Shown here: positions 12,833-25,072 of the stretch, piece by piece
Layout: every line of letters begins with the position of its first letter
Numbering within the stretch: position 1 is the first letter of the stretch
Origin: Dendrophyllia cribrosa
Lineage: Eukaryota > Cnidaria > Anthozoa > Scleractinia > Dendrophylliidae
Reading direction: 5' to 3'
DNA: 64,000 bases
NCBI GenBank assembly: GCA_024195265.1
Contig: JAJLRJ010000002.1
Coordinates: 52,640,251-52,704,250, forward strand
Position numbers and translations under genes: made by a program
Notes under the pieces: model-generated
Databases searched by the model: none
The model's input: only the letters and a program-made list of their open reading frames with translations
What the model was told of the DNA's origin: nothing

Positions 12833-13285
12833 GCAGACAAACTTGTGAAATTAATTTGAATAAATATCGGAACGAATGTTTCTTAAAACTCATGTATGTT
12901 ACAAAAGCTGTGATACTGGTGTGTGCTTCTAATGTTTAAGCCAAAAATGTATCTCTTGCATTTCATGAACCATTGTGTTTGGGAGTGGTGAGAAACTCGT
13001 CAACCAATAAGAACGATTTAAAAGCCATCGCATACCAATCAGGCCAATGTTAAACGCATACCAAACAATGTAAAAACACCTGGTACAAAACTGACAAGGT
13101 GCATTCAACAACGGGTTTAAAAGTTGACACTTGGATACTAATGAGCAATTCATGATTCCATGAAATCCGTAGGATCCGTAAAATCCATACCCGAAAGGAA
13201 GAAATGTTCATGATCTGCTGTACTCAGTTTCCAACAAACAGCACCCGTGCACTGCAAGTTCCAGCCTCAGCGAGTGTCTGTATTC

Positions 13286-13735
13286 GAGGTGGATACTACG
13301 GATTTTACGGATTTTAAGGAAACATGAATGTATAATGACGAAATATTGATTTACTTTCTGATAGGAGGGTGGATACTACGGATTTCACGGATTTTATGGA
13401 ACTATGAATGTACAATGACGATGCATTGATTTACTTTCTGATATGAGGGTGGATACCATGGATTTTACGGATTTTACGGAAACATGAATGTATAATGACG
13501 ATGCATTGATTTACTTTCTGATATGAGGGTGGGTACCATGGATTTTACGGATTTTACGGAAACATGAATGTATAATGACGATGCATTGATTTACTTTCTG
13601 ATAGGAGGGCGGATACCACGGATTTTACGGATTTTACGGAACTATGAATGTATAATGACGATGCAATGATTTATTTTCTGATAGGAGGGTGGACACCATG
13701 GATTTTACGGATTTCACGGAAGAATAAATACTTCT
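13286..13735 (+). repeat. About 80-base tandem repeat, 5-6 units
   Basis: Units contain GGTGGATACCATGG, GATTTTACGGATTTTACGGA and TGATTTACTTTCTGATA. Followed by 300 bases of almost pure A/T and two inverted units at 14040-14216. Confidence 0.85.
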
Positions 13736-13739
13736 CTTT

Positions 13740-14040
13740 ATTAATATAAATCTTTTTTTATTTTTAATTTTTTTAATTTAATTTAATTTTTATTTAATTT
13801 TTATGTTTTTTATTTTTTTTATTTATTTTTTATTTATTTTTATTTTTTTTATTTAAAAAAAATATAAATCTTTTTTCAAAAATAGAATAATTAAAATAGT
13901 TAAATTAAAATTATTAAATAATTAATAATTAATTTTATAATTAAAATAATATATATATATATATATATATATTATTTTTTATATAAAAACTGTTTACAGA
14001 GATAAAGAGAAATATAACGATTTTATATTTATTTTTCGAA
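13740..14040. repeat. AT-rich centre of an inverted satellite array
   Basis: T-rich then A/T simple sequence including a TA dinucleotide run at 13949-13971; it separates tandem units of opposite orientation. Confidence 0.6.
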
Positions 14041-14216
14041 ATCCGTAAATGCACCCTCCTACCAGAAAGTAAATCATTGCATCGTCATTATACATTCATG
14101 TTTCCGTAAAATCCGCAAAATCCATGGTATCCGCCCTCATATCAGAAAGTAAATCAATGCATCGTCATTATACATTCATGTTTCCGTAAAATCCGTAAAA
14201 TCCTAAGTATCCACCA
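14040..14216 (-). repeat. Two inverted units of the 80-base tandem repeat
   Basis: Reverse-complement copies of the 13286-13735 unit (TCCGTAAAATCCGTAAAATCC). Confidence 0.8.
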
Positions 14217-14660
14217 TTAATACAGACGTTTCATGAGAGCTGAACTTGCTGTTGATTTCAATTTATGGAACATGTTATTCAGCAGCATTTTCGCGATTGC
14301 TGGGATTGGAACTTGCAGTGTGTATGTGTGGTATGTGAAATAGAATTAATCGAAAGGACAAGTTTATTTCTGAAGACGGACAGGACAGATTTCACGGATT
14401 TTGCGGATCTGTTCGTTCCTTTTTTAACCATGCTCTATAAATCAATAGAGGAACGTTTTGAGCCTCATGTTCTTTTCCAGTGCATGATCGTTAACTCGAC
14501 ATCCAAAGTCGAATGAAATTAAACATAGTCCAGAGTTAATGTTTTCCGTCTCTGTTCTTAGACACAGGGCATAAATACCAAATTATATGGATTTGTGAAG
14601 AAAATGAGGCCAAAAAGAGAAAGGGAACGCAAATTTTGGGAAACGATCTCTTCCTCTTAT

Positions 14661-14911
14661 TCTTCGTCTTCGTCTTCGTCTTCGTCTTCGTCTTCGTCTT
14701 CGTCTTCGTCTTCGTCTTCGTCTTCGTCTTCGTCTTCGTCTTCGTCTTCGTCTTCGTCTTCGTCTTCGTCTTCGTCTTCGTCTTCGTCTTCGTCTTCGTC
14801 TTCGTCTTCGTCTTCGTCTTCGTCTTCGTCTTCGTCTTCGTCTTCGTCTTCGTCTTCGTCTTCGTCTTCGTTTTCGTCTTCGTCTTCTTCTTCTTCTTCT
14901 TCTTCTTCTTC
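14661..14911. repeat. TCTTCG hexanucleotide microsatellite
   Basis: About 37 nearly perfect TCTTCG units with one T interruption, then TTC repeats. The Ser-only and Phe-Val frames across it are artefacts. Confidence 0.95.
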
Positions 14912-15176
14912 CTTTTTTTTGCGTGTGTTGCTTTGTTTGCTTTTTTTCCAGGCTAAATTTAGTTTAAAGTTTTAAAGTAAATGTTCCAATAAGTAGTTAT
15001 AGTATTAAAATTACAGTAAGAATATAGAAATATTGTGAAATATATATAGCTTAGTGCTACACGTAATGTCATGGTTTGTAATGTATTTGTGATTCCTTTT
15101 TTTCTGTAATGTAACATCACTGTTTTTTTTTAATAAAAAATATTTTCGCTAAAAATATTGTAAGTTTGTTTTACCA

Positions 15177-15207
<31 letters not shown>

Positions 15208-16800
15208 GAAAAATATATATTAAAAATAGTCAGTAGATCAAGATATGAAATAATTGGGTCACAGAGACCCTTTTATTCGCTCCCAAGTTGTCTTTTAGCT
15301 GCGACTATTATCACCTTCACGGCAATACGTATCCATTGGATTATCGAACTCCTCCTCTGCATGTAGTTTTTCTCCTGCTGCAAGTTTCCAAACATCCTGA
15401 TAGAACGTGGTATCCCTAGAAAGTAGATACGTGTGTGTTGTGATGCCCAGACTCCTCTCCACATTTCAAAGCTTAGCTACTAAGCACTCGTCCGTATCGT
15501 TTTCAATCGCCTAAGAATTTCAATGTCATGGAGTGTTTAGAAGTGATAATCTTGACAAATTAGTACCAAGAGAGCATCTTAAGTTTAAGAATAGTGAACT
15601 CAAAAGAAAAGCAGGTATGACAAGCGAAATTTTGTTAGCTAAAGACTTAATGCATATGAAAGTTCGCAACCGCTGTATCAGTGTTTTGAAACCGTATTTG
15701 TTTGTCCTTGTTTTTATGTAACTAGAACTTCACTGGATCTTCAAACTTTATTGTCTTTATTTTATTTTTCAAAATTTGAGCTTCCAAATTGGGGGTGTGG
15801 CTTATCTGCGATTTCGGTTTGTACAGGAACTTTTACGACTTTAGTCATTAAACTAAAATCTTGTGCAAGACGTGCACGGTTTGAGCTCGACCTGCGAACA
15901 GAAAATAGCAGGTCTCAAAATTTTTTTAATAATTCGTACAGGCCAAAGGTGGAACTGAACCGTGACATAGGTTTCTATTTGGGGGGGACTTGGCCACTGG
16001 AGATATTTGGCCTCAAAATCACCATATTTTGCTTTGCTATTTTAAATAGGTAATTATTAACTTACATTGATTGACAGGTAATCAATTACATTACATGAAA
16101 CTCCCGCACATAACTCAGGAAGGACGTATTTATACTGTTGTGCAACCACAATGAAATAAAATGAACTTTGCAAGTTTAAGAGCTCCCTACTTTTACCCTT
16201 ATTTAGTGTAGTTTTTAAAGGAATTCATGTAAAAAAGTAAGGGGGGTGGTGTAACTCCCCCCGGAAAATTGCAATTTTCAAACCGTTTCGGCTTTTTGAG
16301 TTATTGGGTAGATCCTTCAATCTACCCAATCTGGGTAAGCTTCAGTGAAATCGGTGAGATGGCATGTATGACCCTTGCCTGGTCCTCTCGTGGACACGCT
16401 TTTAAAACCACACTACATGTCTCTATAACTGACTCTGGGAGTGAAAGGGTTAATAAGCTGCAGATACCACTAAGCTGAGGTTTTTGACATTTTCATTCAG
16501 TCAACAATACAAATTGAGGTTAGATTGTGTATACTTTTGCTTCCATCCGAAAATTTTCGATGTTGTTCTCCGTTTAAAAAGCGTTAAAAACGGAGTGAGC
16601 GCAAAAATTGTGCTCAGTAGCATGTAAACATTTACACACGTCATTTTTATGATAAAAATTTTGTATGCCCACGGGCGTGAGTATGTTGAGTCATGGATGC
16701 ACGCTCGCGCTATTGAATTAGATTGGGCGAATTTCCTAGCTATATTATAATAATATGTAGTGGCTGATGACGTAGGACAACTCAGTTTTGACCACCACTG
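14912..16800. other. No gene recognised
   Basis: Short frames only. 16408-16440 resembles 1966-1995, so the area includes dispersed repeat sequence. Confidence 0.3.
15177..15207. repeat. AAT trinucleotide microsatellite
   Basis: About 10 AAT/ATA units. Confidence 0.8.
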
Positions 16801-16812
16801 GCATCGGGTTAA

Positions 16813-17150
16813 GCCTAAAGAATACCGTTCAGAAGGACGTCGGACACCTTATTGAAACTTATATAACGGAGTAACTGGTTAGCTTTCAGTTGATGTTATG
16901 GGTAGCAGTTTATATAGTTAAATTTAGGCCTGAACAACCCGAGAAGCTAGGTGGTACAGTGGTATAGTGGTACGGTAGGCTATCTAAGCCTAAGCCTAGC
17001 TGAGATCACAGGTTCAATCCTGAGTGGGGGATTTTAGATTTTCTTTTTTACACTTAAAAATTTATTGAAAATAAAATTCTAAGTGTCGACATTACGTTAT
17101 ATAAGTCTTAATAAGGTGTCCGACGTCCTTCTGAACGGTATTCTTTAGGC
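16813..17150. mobile_element. Inverted-repeat element with a tRNA-like core
   Basis: Perfectly spaced 55-base inverted ends (16813-16867 and 17096-17150, two mismatches) enclose a Pol III-like core: an A-box-like TGGTATAGTGG near 16960, a B-box GGTTCAATCC at 17011-17020 and a T-run terminator at 17041-17050. Confidence 0.7.
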
Positions 17151-18456
17151 ACAACCCTGGCAGCGCGGGCCAGTGAGCAAGGTATATATACTCCGTATGT
17201 AATTTTTACTTGCACGAAATGACGGATATTGGCCAAAAAAACACACAGTGCATGACAGACATTTGAAGAGCGACAGATTTAGAATAAAATGATAATTATA
17301 ATATGGTTAGTCATATTTGTTGATCAATTGAAAACTTCAACATGATTTGTCCCTGACAATCCCCGGGAATTTTATTGTTTGTTGTGTACCGGAGGTGCAG
17401 AAATTGAATCCGAACCTTCTGATCGACTTGCCTCGTACTGTTGCGATCGTAATTGCTCGTAGCGAAGCACACAAAAGTTGTAAATCCGTCTCTGACTTTT
17501 CTTCTTTTTTTTTTTGTGTGACATTAGCGCATGCAAATTTATGCACGCATATTTAAGTTTATGTCGACGACTATATGGCTTTCAGCCATACCCGCAAAAT
17601 CTCTCCGTGTGTTGACTTGAGAAGCAAAATAAAGAACTACAGCGTACAATTGCACGTTTTCAAGACAATACAAGGCGTTCATGGATGGATAGGACCGTTT
17701 GATATTGTGTTCGCCGCTTATTCCTGTGAGATTTTTGCTCCGGCAAGTTTTTTGTTTTATATAACTTGCTATTTGCTTAGCGATCGAGCTAAAGTGTCGG
17801 CTACTGAATGTAGTGAATGTAGTGTAGTCTTACTTTTAAACCCGTGTATACGTGAAAGCGTAATGAACGGGTTATCGGTAACGGTGGCTAAATAAAATTC
17901 ACTCACTCACTCACTTGCTCCTTCCATCATGATCAGCTGTAAACTTAGAAAGTAAATGCTTTGTTACAAATACGTTTCGTAACAAGAACAACGTGAATCC
18001 AGCGATAACAATAATTTTAAAAATTTGATGTAAACGAATATAGACAACAATAAGCTTACAGATGTTTCGCATTTGGAGTTTTTAGTGCAATATTAAAATC
18101 GATCTAAAAGGATTTTGCCACCGAAACACGCGTTTTGATGCGTGCGTAAAAGCACTCAAAACACTCGGGAATCAATGCTGCAATGAGTTAAAGGCGCCAC
18201 GAGTTTAAGCTGTGTACAGCTTCTTGTTTAGGGTGAAATTGCTTCTTGTATTACGATAGTAGGGTCTATCGAGACCTTTGTTCAAATTTTATTTAATCGG
18301 ATTTTTTCGAAACAACAGGGCTCAGATCTCAAAAGATGCAAGGTAAATCCATTATTTTGTTGTAAAGTAGGTGACCGGAGGTTATTCGTGAGCTTGGCAG
18401 CACAACTAGTTCTTGGTATTGAATAAAAACTTTTTATCTATGTCATTTTTTATTAT

Positions 18457-18462
18457 TTTATT
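18457..18462 (-). terminator. Polyadenylation signal AATAAA, gene A
   Basis: Canonical hexamer on the minus strand about 100 bases after the gene A stop codon; a second copy lies at 18449-18454. Confidence 0.5.
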
Positions 18463-18564
18463 AATTTAAAAGATACATATGTATATAGTATACATAAGTT
18501 AATTTACAAATTTATGTTAAAATTAAAAACACTGTTATTATATTTCATGATATAGGCATCCTTT

Positions 18565-18750
18565 TCAGTCTTGTTTCACGGCATCAAAACTTCGCTGTCT
18601 GCGCGTGCGTAAACGTCTCACCACGTGACCTTTCGAGACAGCGTCATCATCATACAAGTAACTTCCACTTTTGCTTTCATGTGCGTTTTTTTCACGCTCG
18701 CAATGTTGTCTGACGTAGAGACAGGCCTTTCCAAGAAAATTGGGATAACG
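18565..18750 (-). CDS. Secreted prepropeptide gene A, exon 2 of 2 (terminal)
   Basis: Acceptor is a long pyrimidine tract ending ttattttacag. The 61-codon frame continues in phase 0 from exon 1 to TGA. It begins RYPNFLGKACLYVRQHCER: a Cys-x6-Cys core matching gene B (FLLEKICFAARVYC) in the FL-x-K-x-C and the Arg before the second Cys. The tail is longer than in other members, with a Tyr-Asp-Asp-Asp acidic patch and a strongly basic RRLRTRRQR segment that looks furin-like. An AATAAA lies about 100 bases past the stop. The full precursor would be 106 residues. The intron holds a MITE (about 19715-20098) and a 200-base repeat (20255-20462). Confidence 0.68.
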   Translation of the reverse strand, partial: RYPNFLGKACLYVRQHCEREKNAHESKSGSYLYDDDAVSKGHVVRRLRTRRQRSFDAVKQD

Positions 18751-19138
18751 CTGTAAAATAATAAACAAACAAACACATATAATAGTGCAGTGTAGAGGCG
18801 TCCGAACAACTAAAATTAATAGATCCCCTCATAGTTTTTCTAAATTTTTAATTTTGGCACGGACAGATAAACTATCGATACAGCTTGAAAGAGCAAATTT
18901 AAATTTGAATCTTTTTTTCTAATTTAGTTGTATATTTCGTTGGCATTTGGCGATACGCGTGTGGCATTGTCCTTTTAATCTCATTTAATGTTACCAAGTT
19001 GTTGAACATTTACGGGTGAAATCTTACTGCAGGGCGTGTCGCTGCATTTGCAATCCATGCATTTGCATTTGAATGCATGTCTGAATGCATATGCATTCAG
19101 ACCATGATAAGCATTTTCTGAACAAGATTAAAATAGTT

Positions 19139-19497
19139 GAGATTATTTTCTTGTTACATTGCCAAATGCCACCAAATAAACAACTCTATTAAGGCAAAAG
19201 AGGTTTTATAGAATAAAACAGAAGCAGCAGTTTGGAGATTAAGTGCAGGATTACAAGGATGGAAGTGGATTACCGTTCATCAAATTTGATTTCTCGACCG
19301 CCCGTCAAGAAATCAAAATTGTCATTTTTGTGGAATTTTGACCTTTTAGCCGTTATTTTCTCTTTGGTTAATATTTTAATATTTTAATAATTTAATAATT
19401 TGGCAATTTTTTTCTTCCTATTTTAATTAATAAAGTAAGCTTCTGGCCATAATCATGAAAACACGACAAATCAGCCGGGACCGTTTCCCTTTAAATG
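19139..19497 (+). repeat. Dispersed repeat R1, copy 1
   Basis: Shares TGCCAAATGCCACCAAATA, CAGTTTGGAG and GTGCAGGATTACAAGGAT with 49915-50286; 56965-57185 is a reverse copy. In the intron of gene A. Confidence 0.6.
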
Positions 19498-19690
19498 AGC
19501 AGTGACGTCAACATTTTTAGTGTAACTTTGAAAAGGCCAAAAGACATATTTATAACGGTGAAAACCCAAAAATAATGGTCCAGTTTTGTTTAAAATTATT
19601 CTACTAGTGCTCTTAGAGTAAAAATAAGTGTCTTGGGCTGTAAATGGCCAGGATGGAAATGGATTGCAAGTGCCCAATTTTTTTTAAGTT
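19480..19690. repeat. Dispersed repeat R2, copy 1
   Basis: Shares the CAGTTTTGTT and GGATGGAAATGGATTGCAA words with 40203-40480 and (reverse) 46600-46806. Confidence 0.5.
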
Positions 19691-19714
19691 TATCGCCTTG
19701 TGTCTTGGAAACCC

Positions 19715-20098
19715 CCGGGGTGTGTGTGTTGGGGGGTGGGGTACTCGGCAAATGTTTGGGTGGGGGTGTGCCGCTGGGACTCTGAGACCCTTAACCTATA
19801 CTAGACCATTTTAGCTGCACTTTGCAGCCGTAAACACCGAAAAATCCTACCCTATCCTAGACCTATTCCAGACTCGCTATTTTCCAGAAACTCGTTCACG
19901 AACAGTCTAAGATGCAATTCGCCAGTAAACCTTGTAAACCACTAAATTCTTCACGTTCGCGGAAAATGATACCCTATTCTGGACCAAATATCTCTGATTA
20001 CTATACCCTATCCCAGACTTAACTGCCTGAAAACCATACCCTTCATAGCGGCACATACCTATATAGCTCATATATGGGAGTCCTCCCCCTCCCGGGGG
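19715..20098. mobile_element. G/C-ended inverted-repeat element in gene A intron
   Basis: Ends ACCCCCGGGGTG and CCTCCCGGGGGG; interior repeats ACCCTATCC/TAGACC words. A similar style is seen at 34674-35042 and 40568-40880. Confidence 0.45.
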
Positions 20099-20254
20099 GA
20101 AGAAAACTCGCTAAAACTCTGATTCTTTGAAAATTATCTTCTTATCTTTCTATCAGTGTCCTATAAGCATTTTGTGTTTGACAAAGGTACTTAGTATTTA
20201 TTTGGGGCAGTTTTGACCCAAAACATCAAAATCACCATGAAATCGCTCCTTTAA

Positions 20255-20462
20255 CCCTTTAAGCCGTTAGAGTGATCAGCATCAAATTTCTCCTTGTAAT
20301 ATTAATGCCTTATCAATCAAAAAGGTCATGAGCATTAAGGACATGATCAAACAGGATGAGTTCTCTTGATATCCGAACAATTTCTCCCCACTACTTCTAT
20401 AGGAAATGAATAGGACTAGAAATGAGAATTTAAATTTTGATGTTAGGGTTTAACGGGGTTAA
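20255..20462. repeat. 200-base repeat, copy 2
   Basis: Matches 11945-12146; lies in the intron of gene A, ending 14 bases before the exon 1 donor. Confidence 0.65.
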
Positions 20463-20475
20463 AAGATAACGTTAC

Positions 20476-20610
20476 CTTTATCTTCAGATGGCGGTTATTG
20501 ATACTGCTGCTATCACCTTTGGGAATAATCCATGGGGTAAAACCTTGTACATTTTTCACAAAGCAGCCGAGTAAAAGCCCCGCTTCCAGAAACAAAACTA
20601 GTGTATTCAT
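20476..20610 (-). CDS. Secreted prepropeptide gene A, exon 1 of 2
   Basis: Unrecognised family. The 45-codon exon starts at ATG 20610 and ends at a GT donor (AAG|gtaacg), phase 0. Residues 1-23 form a hydrophobic signal peptide; likely cleavage is Gly23|Phe24, giving a product that begins FTPWIIPKG. It shares exon length, phase, signal peptide and the Phe start (FTP as in gene E) with the other copies. Unlike them it has no GKR amidation site; the exon ends in HLKIK, and joining to exon 2 (R first) makes a Lys-Arg pair exactly at the splice junction. Exon 2 lies 1725 bases downstream on the same strand. This is the most divergent member. The assignment rests on gene architecture and the exon 2 Cys pattern, not on a search. 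Confidence 0.66.
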
Positions 20611-20999
20611 CGTGATACAATCGTTGTTGCAAGCTTCTTTTTCAACTATAACAAACTTATACTCGATTAACTTGGGACTTAAAATACCATGTCATAACAT
20701 GCAAGCTCAACCTGTTTGTTTTTATGACTTTTTCCCACATAAAACGGAAATTAAACATTTCCCTGACAGTATTGGTATTATTAAAGGATTGAATCGAAAC
20801 ACGTTTTATTCATGTCAACCATCGTTAATTATAAAGGGATTTTCTTGTGCAACAATTGAAACCAAAGAAATAATATGGGAACGAAACGCTGTGAGACAAA
20901 GATGTGTCGCTGGCGGAAACACTAACAAAAATAGTAATAAAACATCTTATATGCAACTGGAACTGTTTTGGCGTGGTATTTTAATACTTCAATAACACA

Positions 21000-23060
21000 A
21001 AAGCATTTCAGTTATAAGAATTCTTACAAATATAAATATGAAGGACTGTCAAACTCCCATTATTAACACGTTGACCCACCTTATGGACAGGACTATCCTA
21101 ATCAATCAATAAATATACTTTATTTTAGAGTCAACTCTACTAAGCTGTCCACAAGTGGACAAGTGGATGTCTTTCCTGTCGGAAATCACCTGGTGTCCGT
21201 TTCTTAAACCTTCTGAAGACATTACGGACGTGACCCGAAAGCTATATTTAAAATACAGCTTCTATCAAGTGACGCTGTAGGTTTTAGTCCGCAAACTATC
21301 CCGACTTGTTTCGTATTTGTTAGCTTTCAAAATAAATAAAAACTGTATCTCTGTCGTAAATATTCAGTGCACATAAAAAGGATTTTCGTGCCCTTAAAGT
21401 TGAGAAACGCATGCCTGGTTTTCTTTGGTGCGCTCGAAAAACAAGCAGCTTAACTCTTTCACATTGAAATACAGGCTATTAACAATTATTTCATTTGATG
21501 CTGTTTGTTTCTCGACATCTTGCAAAATGAAATTTGTTATTTTCCTTTTTGCTGCTGCTGTTTGGAGTAAATGGGTTAAGGAGACAGATTGACGCTCACA
21601 GAGGAAGGAGAGACAGACAAACTATACACGGTCTAACAAAAGAAACCGTAGAAAGTTCTGGCTGACATCCATTCTCTCGAAAAGGGCGGATGTACATGAA
21701 TCTCACTGATGTCCTTTGTTTTCGTGAGAATTCAAATAACGCGGTTACTCTGTCTCAATTTTTTCTGAGGCTCCACATTTTTGGCCTTAGGGATGTGGTC
21801 ATAACAAGTATACTCGAAGTGAACCACCTTGTGTATGGGGTAGGTGGGCTACGCAAGGTACCACCTACCTGATAAGCGTACTGTAAAACATTTATTGGCC
21901 TAAGCCAAATGAATTGTTATGTGAGACTTTAATATTCTGTATGCATGAAGCTTGCATTGCTAGTAATATGACACAGGAAGGCTTGAATATTTCTAATATA
22001 GGTAAAAGCCTCCTCTCGATGCAAAAATGCCAAAAGATCTCTTATTTTGTGCAGAATAACGCGAATGAAACAAGTTTGTCAACACTTTACTCCAGAACAT
22101 CGTTGCGTCAGCTTTAAAATAAGTTATGATGTCAAGATAATTGCGCCACTAAACTGACATCGTGCGGTAAATTAAAAACGGTTCGACACTTTTTAAAAAT
22201 TGAACGACTTCACAGTAACGCAAAACTATTCATATATACGGTTTTAATTTTCGACAGCTTGTCATTCTCTTCTCTTCTTATTACATGCACCTATAAAATA
22301 TGCGCAAGCCTTATGCACCAGTCAGAGGAGTTGCGAATAATAGTTTACATCCCAGTGATTAATAGAAGTTTACATCCCAATATTAAAGGAGTGAAAATCT
22401 GCATATTGTCCACCGTTTACGATAACCCGTTCATTACGCTTGGCGTATTCACAAGTTAAAAACGGATCATATAACAAATACAGAACTAAGTGGACCTGTT
22501 CCTTTGCTTCAGTGATGCGCAAACGTTGTCTTCGTAGCTTAACTTCGTCTCTTAACCGAACGAAGTGTGTCTGATCATGTCCCTCGTGTTTCTGTATTTT
22601 TAGGTCAGAATGCATCAATTTAACAATAAAAACTTGGGCCATCTGCATAACAAGCAAGGAGGTTTTCAAGCATTACAAGAAAAAATTAAAACATACAAAC
22701 TTGACAAAATTATTTCTATTCCATCGTGGAGAAACGTTGTTTGCTATACATATCCAGCAGACATGAACAACAGAAGCTCTGACTTACTTGTATTACGTGT
22801 ATTGGCTAAAACTTTGATAAACGTTTATTTTTCAACTATGTTATGGTTCTGAAAACATTTTGATTAACGTTAATTTAATTTAACGTCTGCTGGAAATGAA
22901 CGTTTTGTATGTCCAGGACGGCTACAACAGCTCAGAGAAATGACAATAGAAGACATTTAATCAAATAAGGGTACCCAACTGCTCAAAATAAAAAGAGATT
23001 GATAAGCAAACTGAAACAGTCACACAAACACCAGGAAAGGAAAAACTTTGTTTGTGAAGT
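21000..23060. other. Intergenic between genes A and B, no gene recognised
   Basis: Only short frames; nothing with a signal peptide and a donor on either strand. Confidence 0.35.
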
Positions 23061-23072
23061 TCACGGATTAGT

Positions 23073-23078
23073 TTTATT
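23073..23078 (-). terminator. Polyadenylation signal AATAAA, gene B
   Basis: Canonical hexamer on the minus strand about 157 bases beyond the gene B stop. Confidence 0.45.
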
Positions 23079-23234
23079 AACTGACAATCATGAACAAACA
23101 TAACTTATTCAGCAAGGAAAACAAAAGCACGTGATCATCTTTTCTCTGTGCAATACATACAACGTAAACTTATGAAGTCAAGTTGTTATTATTATAAATT
23201 ATAATTTGGGCTTTTGTCAACTCTTGAATTTTCG

Positions 23235-23339
23235 TCAGGTTGATCGATCCATATTGTCTTCTGAGATCTTCTCAGGCTGTTGAGGACAGTACACTCTCGC
23301 TGCAAAGCAAATCTTCTCAAGAAGGAACGTAGCATCGTT
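23235..23339 (-). CDS. Secreted prepropeptide gene B, exon 2 of 2 (terminal)
   Basis: Acceptor gttgtcaacag, phase 0, 34 codons then TGA. The core LEKICFAARVYC has two Cys with six residues between them, as in C, D and A. The Lys/Arg-rich cleavage site after the second Cys in C, D and E is missing; the tail is short and acidic (PQQPEK then EDNMDRST). With exon 1 the precursor is 79 residues. The intron is 1733 bases. An AATAAA follows the stop by about 157 bases. Confidence 0.76.
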   Translation of the reverse strand, partial: NDATFLLEKICFAARVYCPQQPEKISEDNMDRST

Positions 23340-25072
23340 CTGTTGACAACGAAATAAATTAGTGTTTTTAATTAATTACGCTTAAAAAAATCAGGCTCGT
23401 AAAATAAATCAGGAGCATACGACAAATCTTTTCGGTGAAATTTCTGCTCGGAAAGCCTTTAGGTTAGTCGTCTTGAAAATTCGTAATTAATTAGGTTAAA
23501 AATGAGTCAAGTTTTCTTTAGTAGAATGTCGCCTCAAACTTTTGAAAATTTAACAATCCGGCTAGGATTTCGGAAAGTGGAAATCAGCTAGTAAATTCGA
23601 AAGATAAGATTTGTTTCCTTTAAATTTAATTCTGATCTGTTGCTGAAATGTTCAGCCTAAAGAACAGAAAAGGTTAAACTGTAAATGATAACGAAAAACG
23701 GTACAACGCCATTGCAAGCGTTTTCCGCCATATTGAATTGTATAATTCAATTATCCCGGCTCATATAGTAGTCATAGCAACAAATCCCTTTTTGGATTCC
23801 CTGTTTTTTTTAGAACAGGAAATCCAAGAAATACGGATCACGCGGATTTTTCCAAACAAACACAACCGTATTAACTTTCGGTCATTTTTATTCATTTCGT
23901 AAAATGAAATTTTGATTTTTTTTCTTAAGCCGGCCGCTCTTGAAGTACGAACCGGCAAAAAAGTACATAAAAGTGACTGATTCATATACCTCGTGAAGCT
24001 AGGAGTGAACTAACACTTTTCACATTTAAAAAAAAGAACAAAAGATGGATTTCACATCGCATTTCATAGAATTTGACATGCAAATGATATGCAAGTAAAT
24101 TTTTATCTCGTGAAGCTAGGAGTGGACTAATGTTTGTTTATTTATTCCATTTTTAAAAACTCCCACTATTCACATTTTTGAAAAACAGGAAATATAAAAA
24201 GCATTTCACATCGCATTTCATAAAATTTGATATACAATTGATATGCAAGCAAATTATTATTTAACTCATTAGAAATAATTTGTTTGGTCGAATGAACTAA
24301 CGCCTTATATCCACCCCAAAGCCGCAAGAGAGACAGGCTGAGATAAAACAACTTGAAAACCTGAAGGCAAAGTAACACTTATCGACTCAGTTTTTTTTAT
24401 TCTTCTTAAGGAATAATATAAAATAAAATAAAATACATCGAAGATTTTATTTATTAAAGAAAGGTTGTTTGAAATGTGTTTTGAAAGTACTAATTTCACA
24501 ACTATCTTTCTGCGGTCGCTACATACGGCATTTTTCAGATCAGTTTTATGAAGCATGTCTGGTGTATTTATTACTTTCTAGATTAAATAGACTTCTGACA
24601 GCAAATTGGTGTTTGAGCTCTCACTTTGAACGAAGGTGGACGATTTACCGTTGCTTTCTGTGGGAAAAAATTTTTCTTTGGCATTTTGTGGAAATGGCGG
24701 TCTCAAATTAAAAGCTGTGGAACTTTTTTTAAACTTAGTGTCGATTCTAAAAATAATTTTTGTCTGCCTTAACATAAATCGTGGTCATCGTTTCGTCTGT
24801 TTTCTTGTTTCTTGTTAAAAAAAAATCGTTCGATTTTTACCGTTAAGCCTTTAGCATTTTAGAATTATTTATAATTCAATTCTTATGTCACCTCCGTCGG
24901 TTGATTTATTGAAATTGTGGTTCTACTGTAAGTTATGAGATTGTGGAGTAAATGTTTGAGCGCGGCCATTCATATATAACTATTATTCCTTCCCTGCGGT
25001 GCAGTCGTTTTCTTCAAATTGTGAACCTTTCTAGTTTTGCTGGATTAATGCATTGTCGAGAAAGATTCATAC

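Noticed and set aside
14595..14975. 126-codon poly-Ser frame and overlapping Phe-Val frame
   Set aside because: Pure translation of the TCTTCG microsatellite.
16925..17050. Possible tRNA gene
   Set aside because: A-box, B-box and T-run are present, but no cloverleaf can be closed; treated as a tRNA-derived element.
20498..20995. 165-codon plus-strand frame
   Set aside because: Antisense to gene A exon 1 and its promoter; no signal peptide or splice logic.
24537..24711. Plus-strand acceptor with FYEACLVYLLLSR
   Set aside because: Antisense to the gene B intron, lacks the second Cys and has no upstream exon.
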